Of a stretch of 10,319 nucleotides of DNA, positions 1 to 5,219 are shown one piece after another; position 1 is the first letter of the stretch, and every line of letters begins with the position of its first letter. The DNA lies in contig USMH01000024.1 of assembly GCA_900555745.1 (NCBI GenBank), forward strand, positions 1 through 10,319, given 5' to 3'. The translations under genes were made by a program, and so were the position numbers. This stretch comes from an uncultured Collinsella sp. GTDB lineage: Bacteria; Actinomycetota; Coriobacteriia; Coriobacteriales; Coriobacteriaceae. Under the pieces are notes generated by a model. It did not search any database, was not told where the DNA came from, and worked only from the letters and a program-made list of their open reading frames with translations.

Positions 1-398
1 GTTGTTATGACGTCGCCTAGGCGCTGGCCCAGGGCCGCTAGATGTTGGAGCACCTCGTTGGGCGATGCGCCGTTGAGGATGCACGTGAGGGCATACGACG
101 CCAGAAAGATGACCGCAAGCCCCAGCGGGATGAGCACGATCATCGCCAATGTGCGCAGGCGCTGGCCCACGCGGCGACGACGCGCACGACGCTTGTCGAA
201 CGCGAGCTCCTGCGCATATGAATCTTGCTGTACGGAATAGGCCTCTGGTGCCGATTCGCCCGCAGGCGAAACCACAGGCGTGGCATTTTGCGCAGGGGGC
301 TGGGCTGCCGCCCCCTGCATTTGCATCTCCATGAGTCGTTGCTGCTGACGCAGCATGCGCTTAGCTTGTTGCTGTGGAGTCTCAAGAAACAGGTCCAT
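1..398 (-). CDS. Membrane-anchored protein of unknown function, 5' part only
   Basis: The reading frame starts at an ATG at 398 and stays open to the left edge, giving about 132 residues; the 3' end is missing. The start is supported by GGAGG six bases upstream (GGAGGCCAACATG). Residues 9-28 are Gln/Met-rich and probably helical. Residues 29-66 are Ala/Pro/Gln/Ser-rich and probably disordered. A very basic patch follows (KRRARRRR, 69-76), and then one clear hydrophobic segment at about 84-108. The basic patch before the helix predicts a cytoplasmic N-terminus and the rest of the protein outside the cell (positive-inside rule). I do not recognise the family. The shape, a long disordered cytoplasmic tail plus one membrane helix, resembles cell-envelope or cell-division anchored proteins, but that is only a shape argument. 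The upstream region at 399-650 probably holds its promoter. Confidence 0.75.
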   Translation of the reverse strand, partial: MDLFLETPQQQAKRMLRQQQRLMEMQMQGAAAQPPAQNATPVVSPAGESAPEAYSVQQDSYAQELAFDKRRARRRRVGQRLRTLAMIVLIPLGLAVIFLASYALTCILNGASPNEVLQHLAALGQRLGDVIT

Positions 399-650
399 GT
401 TGGCCTCCAAAGTCGGAGAATTCGACGCTTACGACCAGCATCCCGCACCGCCATGACCGCGACAACGCAATCGCCGGCAATAGCCACAAAGTTTCTTTTG
501 CTCAAAAGCTGTCGAAAAGCTCAACAACTCCCCTACCAGCACTTTCTCTGAGCTTTTTTCGTCAGCAATCTTTTGGCCTTCCACCCTTACGCCAACTGAC
601 CAAAATCTAACCAAAAGCTTGACGGAAATTGTGAAGACAGGGACCCCATA
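399..650 (-). other. Intergenic upstream region with 11-bp-phased direct repeats
   Basis: No convincing gene is seen here; short open frames lack a ribosome binding site and protein-like composition. The stretch is more A/T-rich than its neighbours. It holds two tandem pairs with an 11-bp period: AAAAGCT at 504-510 and 515-521, and ACCAAAA at 599-605 and 610-616. It lies between the upstream gene's terminator (652-680) and the start of the gene at 398, so it is presumably that gene's promoter and regulatory region. No clean -35/-10 pair could be picked out by eye. Confidence 0.4.
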
Positions 651-821
651 CAAAAACGTGCCGCCCAAAAGGGGCGGCACGCTAACTTCTTATCAGTTTT
701 TCAGTAGCAAGCACGCGACGACCCGAAGCCGGAGCACAGGGTAGGGAAACACCTTTACCTCGCGCGACCTGCGCAGCCGTGAGCGAGAGGGAAAGGTGTT
801 TCCCCGCCCCGTGCTCCGCAG
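651..821 (-). repeat. Foldback plus terminator element, copy 1
   Basis: This is one of two related copies; the other is at 1554-1727, and they look roughly 85-90% identical by eye. Read on the minus strand it begins 15 nt after the stop codon of the membrane-protein gene. It has a long imperfect palindrome (730-756 pairing with 792-818, with an irregular apex), a conserved spacer at about 681-729, and then a terminator hairpin (658-680). The 27-position stem has three unpaired or wobble positions in this copy. A736-T812 and C750-G798 are matched by G-C and T-A in copy 2, so pairing is kept while sequence changes. It carries no coding potential. It may be a REP/MITE-like repeat or a structured 3' UTR module. 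Confidence 0.8.
652..680 (-). terminator. Intrinsic terminator of the 837-1469 gene
   Basis: A 9-bp perfect stem, GTGCCGCCC (658-666) with GGGCGGCAC (672-680), is followed on the minus strand by CGTTTTTG. This is a standard rho-independent terminator, located 157 nt past the stop codon at the distal end of the foldback element. Confidence 0.8.
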
Positions 822-836
822 TCGGTGGAGGCAGCT

Positions 837-1469
837 TTAGATGCCCGCGAGACCTCGGGTGGCGGTGGCGCACATAAACGCCAAGGCTAGAATCACGAGC
901 GAGCCCGCGATGTCTGCCAGCACGCCCATTGCACGGCGTTCAAACAACCAGCTCTCAAAGTGCGGGGCGACGTTGCGCCAAACACGCCACAGCAAGATGC
1001 CCATACCGATGACGCCCGGGATATTGAGCAGTAGGATCTCGGAGCACAAAAGACCGATCAGGTTACCGGCGGCAAAGCCCGCATCACCCTCGCAGTATTT
1101 GCGGTAGACCATATACAGCATGTACGCTACAAACGGCTGCAAGCACGCAGAAATAAACGAGACCACCATCGACGGGTCCTGCGAAAAGACCTCGGTGAGT
1201 TTATCGACACTCGTGGCGTCCTTCGAAGCCAAGAATAAACCGATAACCACAAGGGGCACCACGCCCAAAATTACCTCGACCAGAGTAAACAACTTGGCAG
1301 TCAAATCCTCACTAGCCGAATTCAAATGAGGCGCCCACTCAGGATGAGCATGCGCACCGACCTTCTTGTCCTTCTCGGCACGATCGGCCTTTTTACCCTC
1401 AGCAACCCGACGACCAGGATCCTTGCAAGTTCCCGCCGCAGCAACCCGAGCCCGAGACTTCTTACCCAT
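837..1469 (-). CDS. Multi-pass membrane protein of unknown function
   Basis: The predicted protein has 210 residues. I chose the ATG at 1469 because GAGGTG lies six bases upstream; GTG at 1478 would sit on that ribosome binding site, although it is also in frame. Residues 1-60 are basic and rich in Lys/Arg/Ala/Glu, with no signal peptide, so this tail should be cytoplasmic. Hydrophobic segments follow at about 62-82, 101-122, 133-162 (long enough for one tilted helix or two) and 181-202, giving four or five membrane helices. A conserved-looking loop VYRKYCEGD (121-129) separates the second and third segments. I recognise no catalytic or transport motif and do not assign a function. The gene stands alone, with its own terminator at 652-680, and it is followed by the same kind of 3' foldback element that follows rubrerythrin. 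Confidence 0.75.
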   Translation of the reverse strand: MGKKSRARVAAAGTCKDPGRRVAEGKKADRAEKDKKVGAHAHPEWAPHLNSASEDLTAKLFTLVEVILGVVPLVVIGLFLASKDATSVDKLTEVFSQDPSMVVSFISACLQPFVAYMLYMVYRKYCEGDAGFAAGNLIGLLCSEILLLNIPGVIGMGILLWRVWRNVAPHFESWLFERRAMGVLADIAGSLVILALAFMCATATRGLAGI

Positions 1470-1553
1470 AACCAACACCTCACAAGAGGAAACGAATAGC
1501 CAACGCTACCCAGTGTACCCTCTAAGCAACGTCACCGCCCCAACCGGCCCCCA

Positions 1554-1727
1554 CAAAAACGTGCCGCCCCATAAGGGGCGGCACACAAACTTTTTTATCA
1601 GCTTTTCTGTAGCGAGCACGCGACGACCCGAAGCCGGAGCGCAGGGCGGGGAAATACCTTTGCCTCGCGCGACCCTGCGGAGCCGTGAGCGAGAGGGAAA
1701 GGTATTTCCCCGCCCTGCGCTCCGCAG
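1554..1727 (-). repeat. Foldback plus terminator element, copy 2
   Basis: This is the second copy of the element at 651-821, starting 16 nt after the rubrerythrin stop codon on the minus strand. Here the 27-bp stem is perfect: 1635-1661 pairs with 1698-1724. Beyond it comes a mismatched zone (CCTC pairs, then an irregular apex containing TGCGGAGCCG), then a conserved spacer including GAGCACGCGACGACCCGAAG, then the terminator hairpin at 1561-1584. Relative to copy 1, G1641-C1718 replaces A-T and T1655-A1704 replaces C-G. Both copies have the same orientation relative to the gene they follow, and the genes themselves are unrelated. Confidence 0.8.
1555..1584 (-). terminator. Intrinsic terminator of rubrerythrin
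   Basis: A 10-bp perfect stem, GTGCCGCCCC (1561-1570) with GGGGCGGCAC (1575-1584) and a four-base loop, is followed on the minus strand by CGTTTTTG. A short T-run also lies on the plus-strand side, set off from the stem by several bases, so the hairpin might also act weakly in that direction. Confidence 0.8.
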
Positions 1728-1743
1728 CAGCCAGCGCCACGCG

Positions 1744-2283
1744 CTAGTAGTTCACCACCTGCTCCTCAAAGTACGCCTTGGGGTGGTTACACACCGGGCA
1801 CACCTCAGGCGCCTCGGCACCAACGTGCAGGTGCCCGCAGTTCAGGCACTTCCACACCTTCACGCCCTCACGCTCAAACACTTCGCCCGACTCGATGCGC
1901 TCGACGAGCTTGTTGTAGCGCTCCTCGTGGGCCTTCTCGACGGCGGCGACGCCACGGAACTTCTCGGCGATCTCGGCAAAGCCCTCCTCCTCGGCGGTCT
2001 TGGCGAACTCGTCGTACATCGTGGTCCACTCGTAGTTCTCGCCCGCGGCGGCGTCGCGCAGGTTGTCCAGAGTGCCCGGAACGGCGCCGTCGTGCAGATA
2101 CTTAAACCACAGCTTGGCGTGCTCGGACTCGTTGCCCGCCGTCTCGGCAAAGATATTCGAGATCTGAACGTAGCCATCCTTCTTGGCCTTAGATGCGTAG
2201 TAGCGATACTTGGTGTGTGCCTGGGACTCACCGGCGAAAGCGGTCTCGAGGTTCTTCTTGGTTTGGGAATTCTCAAAATCCAT
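1744..2283 (-). CDS. rbr: Rubrerythrin, peroxide-reducing non-heme iron protein
   Basis: The predicted protein has 179 residues, a usual length for the family. Rubrerythrins reduce hydrogen peroxide to water in the cytoplasm of anaerobes, taking electrons through a C-terminal rubredoxin site. The N-terminal ferritin-like four-helix domain (about 1-135) shows the expected di-iron ligands: E19 (in GESQAH), E52 and H55 (NESEHA), E82 and E85 (GENYEW), and E116 and H119 (VEKAHEERY). The rubredoxin-like domain (about 143-179) has CxxC pairs at C146/C149 and C162/C165. The ATG at 2283 is chosen because it begins the conserved N-terminus and has AAGGGAAG upstream; an in-frame upstream start at 2304 would lie on the ribosome binding site side. 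It lies 114 bp after the MutY-like gene with no clear terminator between them, so co-transcription is possible. The 3' end carries copy 2 of the foldback element. Confidence 0.95.
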   Translation of the reverse strand: MDFENSQTKKNLETAFAGESQAHTKYRYYASKAKKDGYVQISNIFAETAGNESEHAKLWFKYLHDGAVPGTLDNLRDAAAGENYEWTTMYDEFAKTAEEEGFAEIAEKFRGVAAVEKAHEERYNKLVERIESGEVFEREGVKVWKCLNCGHLHVGAEAPEVCPVCNHPKAYFEEQVVNY

Positions 2284-2397
2284 AGGTGTACTTCCCTTCA
2301 ACACGTGCCGCCCATAGGCTTTGAGCGACCTTGTCTTTAGGATGCCCTCAAGCCGCGAATTTAAACCTTACAATCCCGTTCTTCAGATTTGAGCGGG
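2284..2397 (-). promoter_or_regulatory. Rubrerythrin leader with hairpin and a terminator-arm-like segment
   Basis: This is the gap between the MutY-like stop and the rubrerythrin start. It holds an inverted repeat, GGCTTTGAG (2317-2325) against CTCAAGCC (2347-2354), with one bulged base. Next to it, 2303-2318 resembles one arm and the loop of the terminator at 1555-1584: ACGTGCCGCCC is identical and the ATA and GG that follow are shared with two one-base gaps. No clear -35/-10 pair was found and no run of T follows a strong hairpin, so neither a promoter nor a terminator is firmly shown. Confidence 0.35.
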
Positions 2398-3303
2398 CTA
2401 CACACTCAACCAACGATCGTCCTCGGCTCGGCAAAAGCCCTCGCGCTCCAGGTCAGCTAGAATGCCCGCGATCAAGTCGCACTCGACCGGCTCGCGACCG
2501 GCTGCCGCTTCCATCTCGTTAACGCCCACCACGGCATCAGCAAGCGTAATCCCCGCCGGCTGGCCATCACGCGCTGCCAGCAACATGCGCACGATATGCG
2601 CGCGTTTTTGGCGACGCGAGCCCTCGAACTTGGACTGACGGCTATAGCCCGCCGAACGCCTGGACGGATTAGGCAGCGTCTTCTTAAGATACGCGCCATA
2701 ATCTAGCAGCGCGTAATACCACGCGCGCGGCGTATCGGCATCGTCCTGAGGCACGGCAAAGGGCGTAATCTCGTCGGTCACCGCATCGGGAGCCGCCGGA
2801 CAGGCCGCCTGAATCAGCGGCACCAGCTCGCGATCGGGAACAGCCGGCACATCGGGAAAGAAATGATGCAGAAAGACCGTGCGCACGTTGGTCTCCAGAT
2901 ACACACCCGGAAGATCAAACGCAAACGACCGGATACCCTGCGCCGTTGCCGGGCCAATACCAGGCAGGGCGACCAGGTCACGCGTCTCACGCGGAAACTC
3001 CCCGTCCCAGTCCTCTACAACGCGCTGAGCGGCCCCGTGAAGCGCCAGAGCGCGTCGGTTGTAGCCCATGCCCTGCCAAGCGTCCAAAACATCGGAAGGC
3101 GCGGCCTGGGCAAGCGCCTGCACAGTCGGAAAACGATCGAGCCACACCGGCATGCGCGCCTCCACACGCGGCACCTGTGTTTGCTGCAGCATGACCTCAG
3201 AAAGCCAAATGATGTACGGATCGCGTGTGCGGCGCCACGGAAGGTCGCGATAACGCAGGACCCCTTCCGAACGAATCATCGAACGAAAGGGGTCCTGAAT
3301 CAT
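2398..3303 (-). CDS. MutY-like HhH-GPD DNA glycosylase without Fe-S cluster
   Basis: The predicted protein has 301 residues and starts at the ATG at 3303 with AAGGAG seven bases upstream. Family knowledge: MutY removes adenine mispaired with 8-oxoguanine. The N-terminal two thirds align by eye with E. coli MutY: DLPWR (20-24), WLSEVMLQQTQV (33-44) with the general acid Glu at E36, GMGY (78-81) with the Tyr of GLGY, and the helix-hairpin-helix LPGIGPATAQGI (113-124). Three things are odd. At the position of catalytic Asp138 (ILDGNVKRV) this protein has Glu137 (YLETNVRTV). There is no Cys array after the catalytic domain; the only cysteines are C168, C275 and C291. There is no NUDIX domain that would read 8-oxoG; residues 211-301 instead have a PNPSRRS...QSKFEGSRRQKR stretch and a tail resembling a winged helix. 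The substrate is therefore uncertain. It sits 21 bp after the Rrf2 gene, probably in one operon. Confidence 0.85.
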   Translation of the reverse strand: MIQDPFRSMIRSEGVLRYRDLPWRRTRDPYIIWLSEVMLQQTQVPRVEARMPVWLDRFPTVQALAQAAPSDVLDAWQGMGYNRRALALHGAAQRVVEDWDGEFPRETRDLVALPGIGPATAQGIRSFAFDLPGVYLETNVRTVFLHHFFPDVPAVPDRELVPLIQAACPAAPDAVTDEITPFAVPQDDADTPRAWYYALLDYGAYLKKTLPNPSRRSAGYSRQSKFEGSRRQKRAHIVRMLLAARDGQPAGITLADAVVGVNEMEAAAGREPVECDLIAGILADLEREGFCRAEDDRWLSV

Positions 3304-3324
3304 GGCTATGCTCCTTATGCGGCG

Positions 3325-3810
3325 CTATTCCTCCCGGTAAGCGCACGCGCAGGTGGCGTACTCGGGAAACGCTTCGCGGTCGGCGAACTTGGGATCGACG
3401 GCCGGGAACTGGCGGTGAGCGACGATGTCGCCGAGCGAAACGGAATCGAGGTAGTCGCGCATCAACGCCTGAGCTCCGGCCCACAGGGGATGATAGCAGC
3501 ACGCGCCCATGCGCGCACAGTCACCATCGGGCGCGGTGCAATCGTTCATAACCATAGGACCCTGAACGGCCTCGACGACCTGGCGGATAGTGACGTCATC
3601 CGGACTGACCTTGAGACGCATGCCACCGTGGACGCCACGCAGGCTCTCCACAATACCGGCCTGGACCAAACCGTGCTGAATCGAGCGGGCAAACGAATAC
3701 GGGACATTGACCTCTTCGGCAGCGGTGCGAACAGAAAGCAAACACTCCGGATCCTCAGCAAGCATCGCCAGCATTCGAAGGGCGTAATCAGTCTTCCTCG
3801 ATATGTCCAT
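3325..3810 (-). CDS. Rrf2-family transcriptional regulator with IscR-like Cys motif
   Basis: The predicted protein has 161 residues, a normal Rrf2 length. The ATG at 3810 is preceded by AAAGGGG and begins the typical MDISRKTDYALRML sequence; a longer in-frame start at 3918 would add an unrelated extension. An N-terminal winged helix-turn-helix spans about 1-80, with the recognition region near 36-48 (VPYSFARSIQHGL) and the wing at 58-66 (RGVHGGMRL). C91, C98, C104 and H107 fall at nearly the same positions as the [2Fe-2S] ligands of E. coli IscR (C92, C98, C104, H107). There is also an adjacent C105 and a short C-terminal CAC (about 154-156). Rrf2 proteins sense iron-sulfur status, redox or nitric oxide. 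Being first in a run with a MutY-like glycosylase and rubrerythrin, it probably controls an oxidative-stress group and possibly itself, which is inference. Confidence 0.9.
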   Translation of the reverse strand: MDISRKTDYALRMLAMLAEDPECLLSVRTAAEEVNVPYSFARSIQHGLVQAGIVESLRGVHGGMRLKVSPDDVTIRQVVEAVQGPMVMNDCTAPDGDCARMGACCYHPLWAGAQALMRDYLDSVSLGDIVAHRQFPAVDPKFADREAFPEYATCACAYREE

Positions 3811-4133
3811 TTTTCCCCTTTCAAGGAATACGAACAGCTCGAACGAGCTCCGGGGCCGAGCTTGTGTCGAGACGCTAAATGACCGCCAGGACATCCAAAT
3901 GGTAAATCGGATATCCACTGAGTGCCGCGCTTGGAGCGAAATGCATCAGATGCGGCGCACAGTGCAATTTAGTATAACCTAACCCCCTGTCTCGTAGAAC
4001 AGGTGTTGCGCAACAAAGCTGTTGTTCAGACAGATGTACTTATTAGATTTTACTTGCGTTCCCGAAGGCGCGGGGATTCTGGGCGAAGATGCACCAGGGC
4101 GATCGTTCTATCGAAACAAAGTGCATCAAACGC
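3811..4133 (-). promoter_or_regulatory. Upstream region of the Rrf2 operon with dyads and a -10-like box
   Basis: No gene is seen. On the minus strand there is a good -10 match, TATACT (3976-3971), with a poor -35 (TTCTAC, 3999-3994) 17 bp away. Weak -35 boxes are common where an activator or repressor acts. The -10 lies inside an imperfect dyad (TTAGGTT-ATACTAA, 5 of 7 arm bases). Next to it are a short hairpin CCTGT/ACAGG (about 3986-4003) and a perfect 12-bp palindrome TGTTGCGCAACA (4004-4015). One or more of these could bind the Rrf2 protein. Nothing clear is seen from about 4030 to 4133. Confidence 0.4.
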
Positions 4134-4160
4134 AAAAAGCCACGTCCGAAGACGTGGCTT
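4134..4160 (-). terminator. Terminator of tRNA-Asp
   Basis: A 10-bp perfect stem, AAGCCACGTC (4137-4146) with GACGTGGCTT (4151-4160), has a TTCG tetraloop on the minus strand and runs into a T-tract (4138-4134). It starts 10 nt after the CCA end of the tRNA. Confidence 0.9.
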
Positions 4161-4169
4161 TAATTGCGT

Positions 4170-4247
<78 letters not shown>

Positions 4248-4293
4248 AGGCAGACGTTCGCGTTTGTTTCCGCTCGCGTGCGCTGCGGGGATT

Positions 4294-4323
4294 AGTATAC
4301 ACAGAAGTCTGTCCGGCGCGCAA
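4294..4323 (-). promoter_or_regulatory. Probable promoter of tRNA-Asp
   Basis: On the minus strand, TTGCGC (4323-4318) and TATACT (4299-4294) are separated by 18 bp and lie about 46 bp upstream of the tRNA 5' end. The A/T-rich stretch at 4327-4346 just upstream of the -35 could serve as an UP-like element. Confidence 0.5.
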
Positions 4324-4355
4324 CAACTTTTTTGAAAAATTTTTTGGGGCCATCC

Positions 4356-4497
4356 GGGAGGGTCTCCGGGGCTGAGGGCGCGGGTTAAGTTTGCTGCTCT
4401 ACAGTCCTGCGCAAGACGGAAAGCACATTAAGTGCTTTCCTTTGCGTGCGGAACTCGCGACAAACTTAACCCGCGCCCCAGCCCCGGAGACCCTCCC
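4356..4497. repeat. 142-bp near-perfect palindromic foldback
   Basis: The left arm (4356-4393) and right arm (4461-4497) are inverted copies that match at 37 positions, with a single extra A in the left arm. The interior also folds: GGAAAGCAC (4418-4426) pairs perfectly with GTGCTTTCC (4432-4440) around ATTAA, flanked by further partial pairing (CGCAA against TTGCG). The whole unit is therefore one long hairpin. It has no open reading frame and no visible target-site duplication. It sits between the metallophosphoesterase terminator and the tRNA promoter. Its sequence is unlike the 651-821 / 1554-1727 element. A MITE-like insertion or a structured RNA are both possible. Confidence 0.85.
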
Positions 4498-4613
4498 TGT
4501 CGTCACTTTGTTCAGCCAGTTTTGCGGGCGTGCGCCGCTGCGCGGCTAGCCCGCGTGCTCCTCGGCGGGGTTGGTCTGATGGATCTTGTTGAACTTTGGC
4601 CTTTGGCTTAAAG
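4498..4613. other. Gene-free stretch with a GC-rich hairpin
   Basis: No coding sequence is supported. A compact GC-rich foldback occupies 4524-4554: GCGGGC pairs with GCCCGC, enclosing GCCGC-TGC-GCGGC. It has no T-run at a suitable distance, so it is not a convincing terminator. The remainder shows nothing recognisable. Confidence 0.4.
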
Positions 4614-4647
4614 AAAAACGAGGGACGCATCTGCATCCCCCGTTTTT
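4614..4647 (-). terminator. Terminator downstream of the metallophosphoesterase
   Basis: The hairpin AAAAACG.GGGA.GCA with its near-complement ends in TTTTT on the plus strand and AAAAA on the other side, so it reads as an intrinsic terminator on either strand. It begins 7 nt after the stop codon of the minus-strand gene, whose terminator it most likely is. Confidence 0.75.
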
Positions 4648-4654
4648 GTTGCGG

Positions 4655-5122
4655 TTAGTCCAAGTCAATAAACTTAGTGCTCAGTATCTTGCCGTCTTTT
4701 ACTAGCATTCTGGCCATGGTGGGACCTCGGGTGCCTCTGGGGTAGCTGGCGCTGCCCGGGTTGAGGACTAAGCAACGGCCCACTTGGGCTTCTTTGGTTA
4801 CGTGGGTGTGGCCGTTGATGGCTACGTCTACGGATCCCACCGGAAGGTCTTCGCGGTAGTGGGCTACGGCGAATTTAAGGCCTTCGTAGGTAAAGAGCGC
4901 AAGACGGTCTACATCGGGGCCGTAGTCGCGGTAGTAATCGTTGTTGCCCAGTACGGCCCGAACGGGGGCGATGGTGCATAGGTGCTCGTAGTCCATCTCT
5001 GACGTGAGGTCGCCGGCGTGGATAATCAGGTCTGCGCCCTCAAGCTCATCCAGGAGCGCAGGCGAAAGATAGCCGTGGGTGTCCGAGATGATGTCGATGC
5101 GCTTGGCGCTTGCACTGTTCAT
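4655..5122 (-). CDS. YfcE/MJ0936-type metallophosphoesterase
   Basis: The predicted protein has 155 residues, typical for these small calcineurin-like phosphodiesterases. The metal-binding motifs are in order: D14-T-H16 (SDTHG), GD at 37-38 (IIHAGDL), GNND at 59-62, H88 (VAHYR, where many relatives have HG), and GHTH at 104-107, followed by NPGS at 119-122. Family members use two divalent metals to hydrolyse phosphodiesters in vitro; the physiological substrate is usually unknown. I chose the ATG at 5122, with GGAAGGGA upstream. The longer in-frame start at 5176 would place the N-terminus inside the terminator at 5163-5213. Only about 40 bp separate that terminator from the start, so the promoter is unclear and readthrough from the regulator operon is possible. 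Confidence 0.9.
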   Translation of the reverse strand: MNSASAKRIDIISDTHGYLSPALLDELEGADLIIHAGDLTSEMDYEHLCTIAPVRAVLGNNDYYRDYGPDVDRLALFTYEGLKFAVAHYREDLPVGSVDVAINGHTHVTKEAQVGRCLVLNPGSASYPRGTRGPTMARMLVKDGKILSTKFIDLD

Positions 5123-5162
5123 GGGATCCCTTCCGCAAAAAAACGATTCGGCAGATACATGC

Positions 5163-5213
5163 AAAAAAGGCCCCACGGCTCCGCAGACGATGGGTCTACA
5201 GGGCTGCGGGGCC
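5163..5213 (-). terminator. Terminator of the glycosyltransferase-kinase-regulator operon
   Basis: On the minus strand, 5213-5201 pairs with 5181-5169 (GGCCCC/GGGGCC closing pairs, then one mismatch and further pairs including wobbles). The stem ends directly in TTTTTTGC (5168-5161). It begins 6 nt after the response-regulator stop codon. Confidence 0.8.
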
Positions 5214-5219
5214 AGTGTG

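Noticed and set aside
140..680. Minus-strand open frames of 121 and 83 codons near the left edge
   Set aside because: They overlap in other frames the better-supported gene at 1-398, which has GGAGG and a membrane helix. The 83-codon frame begins inside the terminator at 652-680.
658..1584. The two short GTGCCGCC hairpins as possible CRISPR repeats
   Set aside because: There are only two copies about 900 bp apart with a gene between them, and each has a T-run that fits an intrinsic terminator.
1366..2340. Long plus-strand open frame of 324 codons
   Set aside because: It runs antisense through the rubrerythrin gene and a repeat copy. Its translation has no recognisable domain, while the opposite strand encodes a clear rubrerythrin with intact metal ligands.
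2863..3882. Long plus-strand open frame of 339 codons
   Set aside because: It is antisense to the MutY-like and Rrf2 genes, is rich in Arg/His/Ala as expected for a high-G+C shadow frame, and has no ribosome binding site.
4524..4554. GC-rich hairpin as an additional terminator
   Set aside because: There is no T-tract on either side at a suitable distance, and a better terminator for the adjacent gene lies at 4614-4647.
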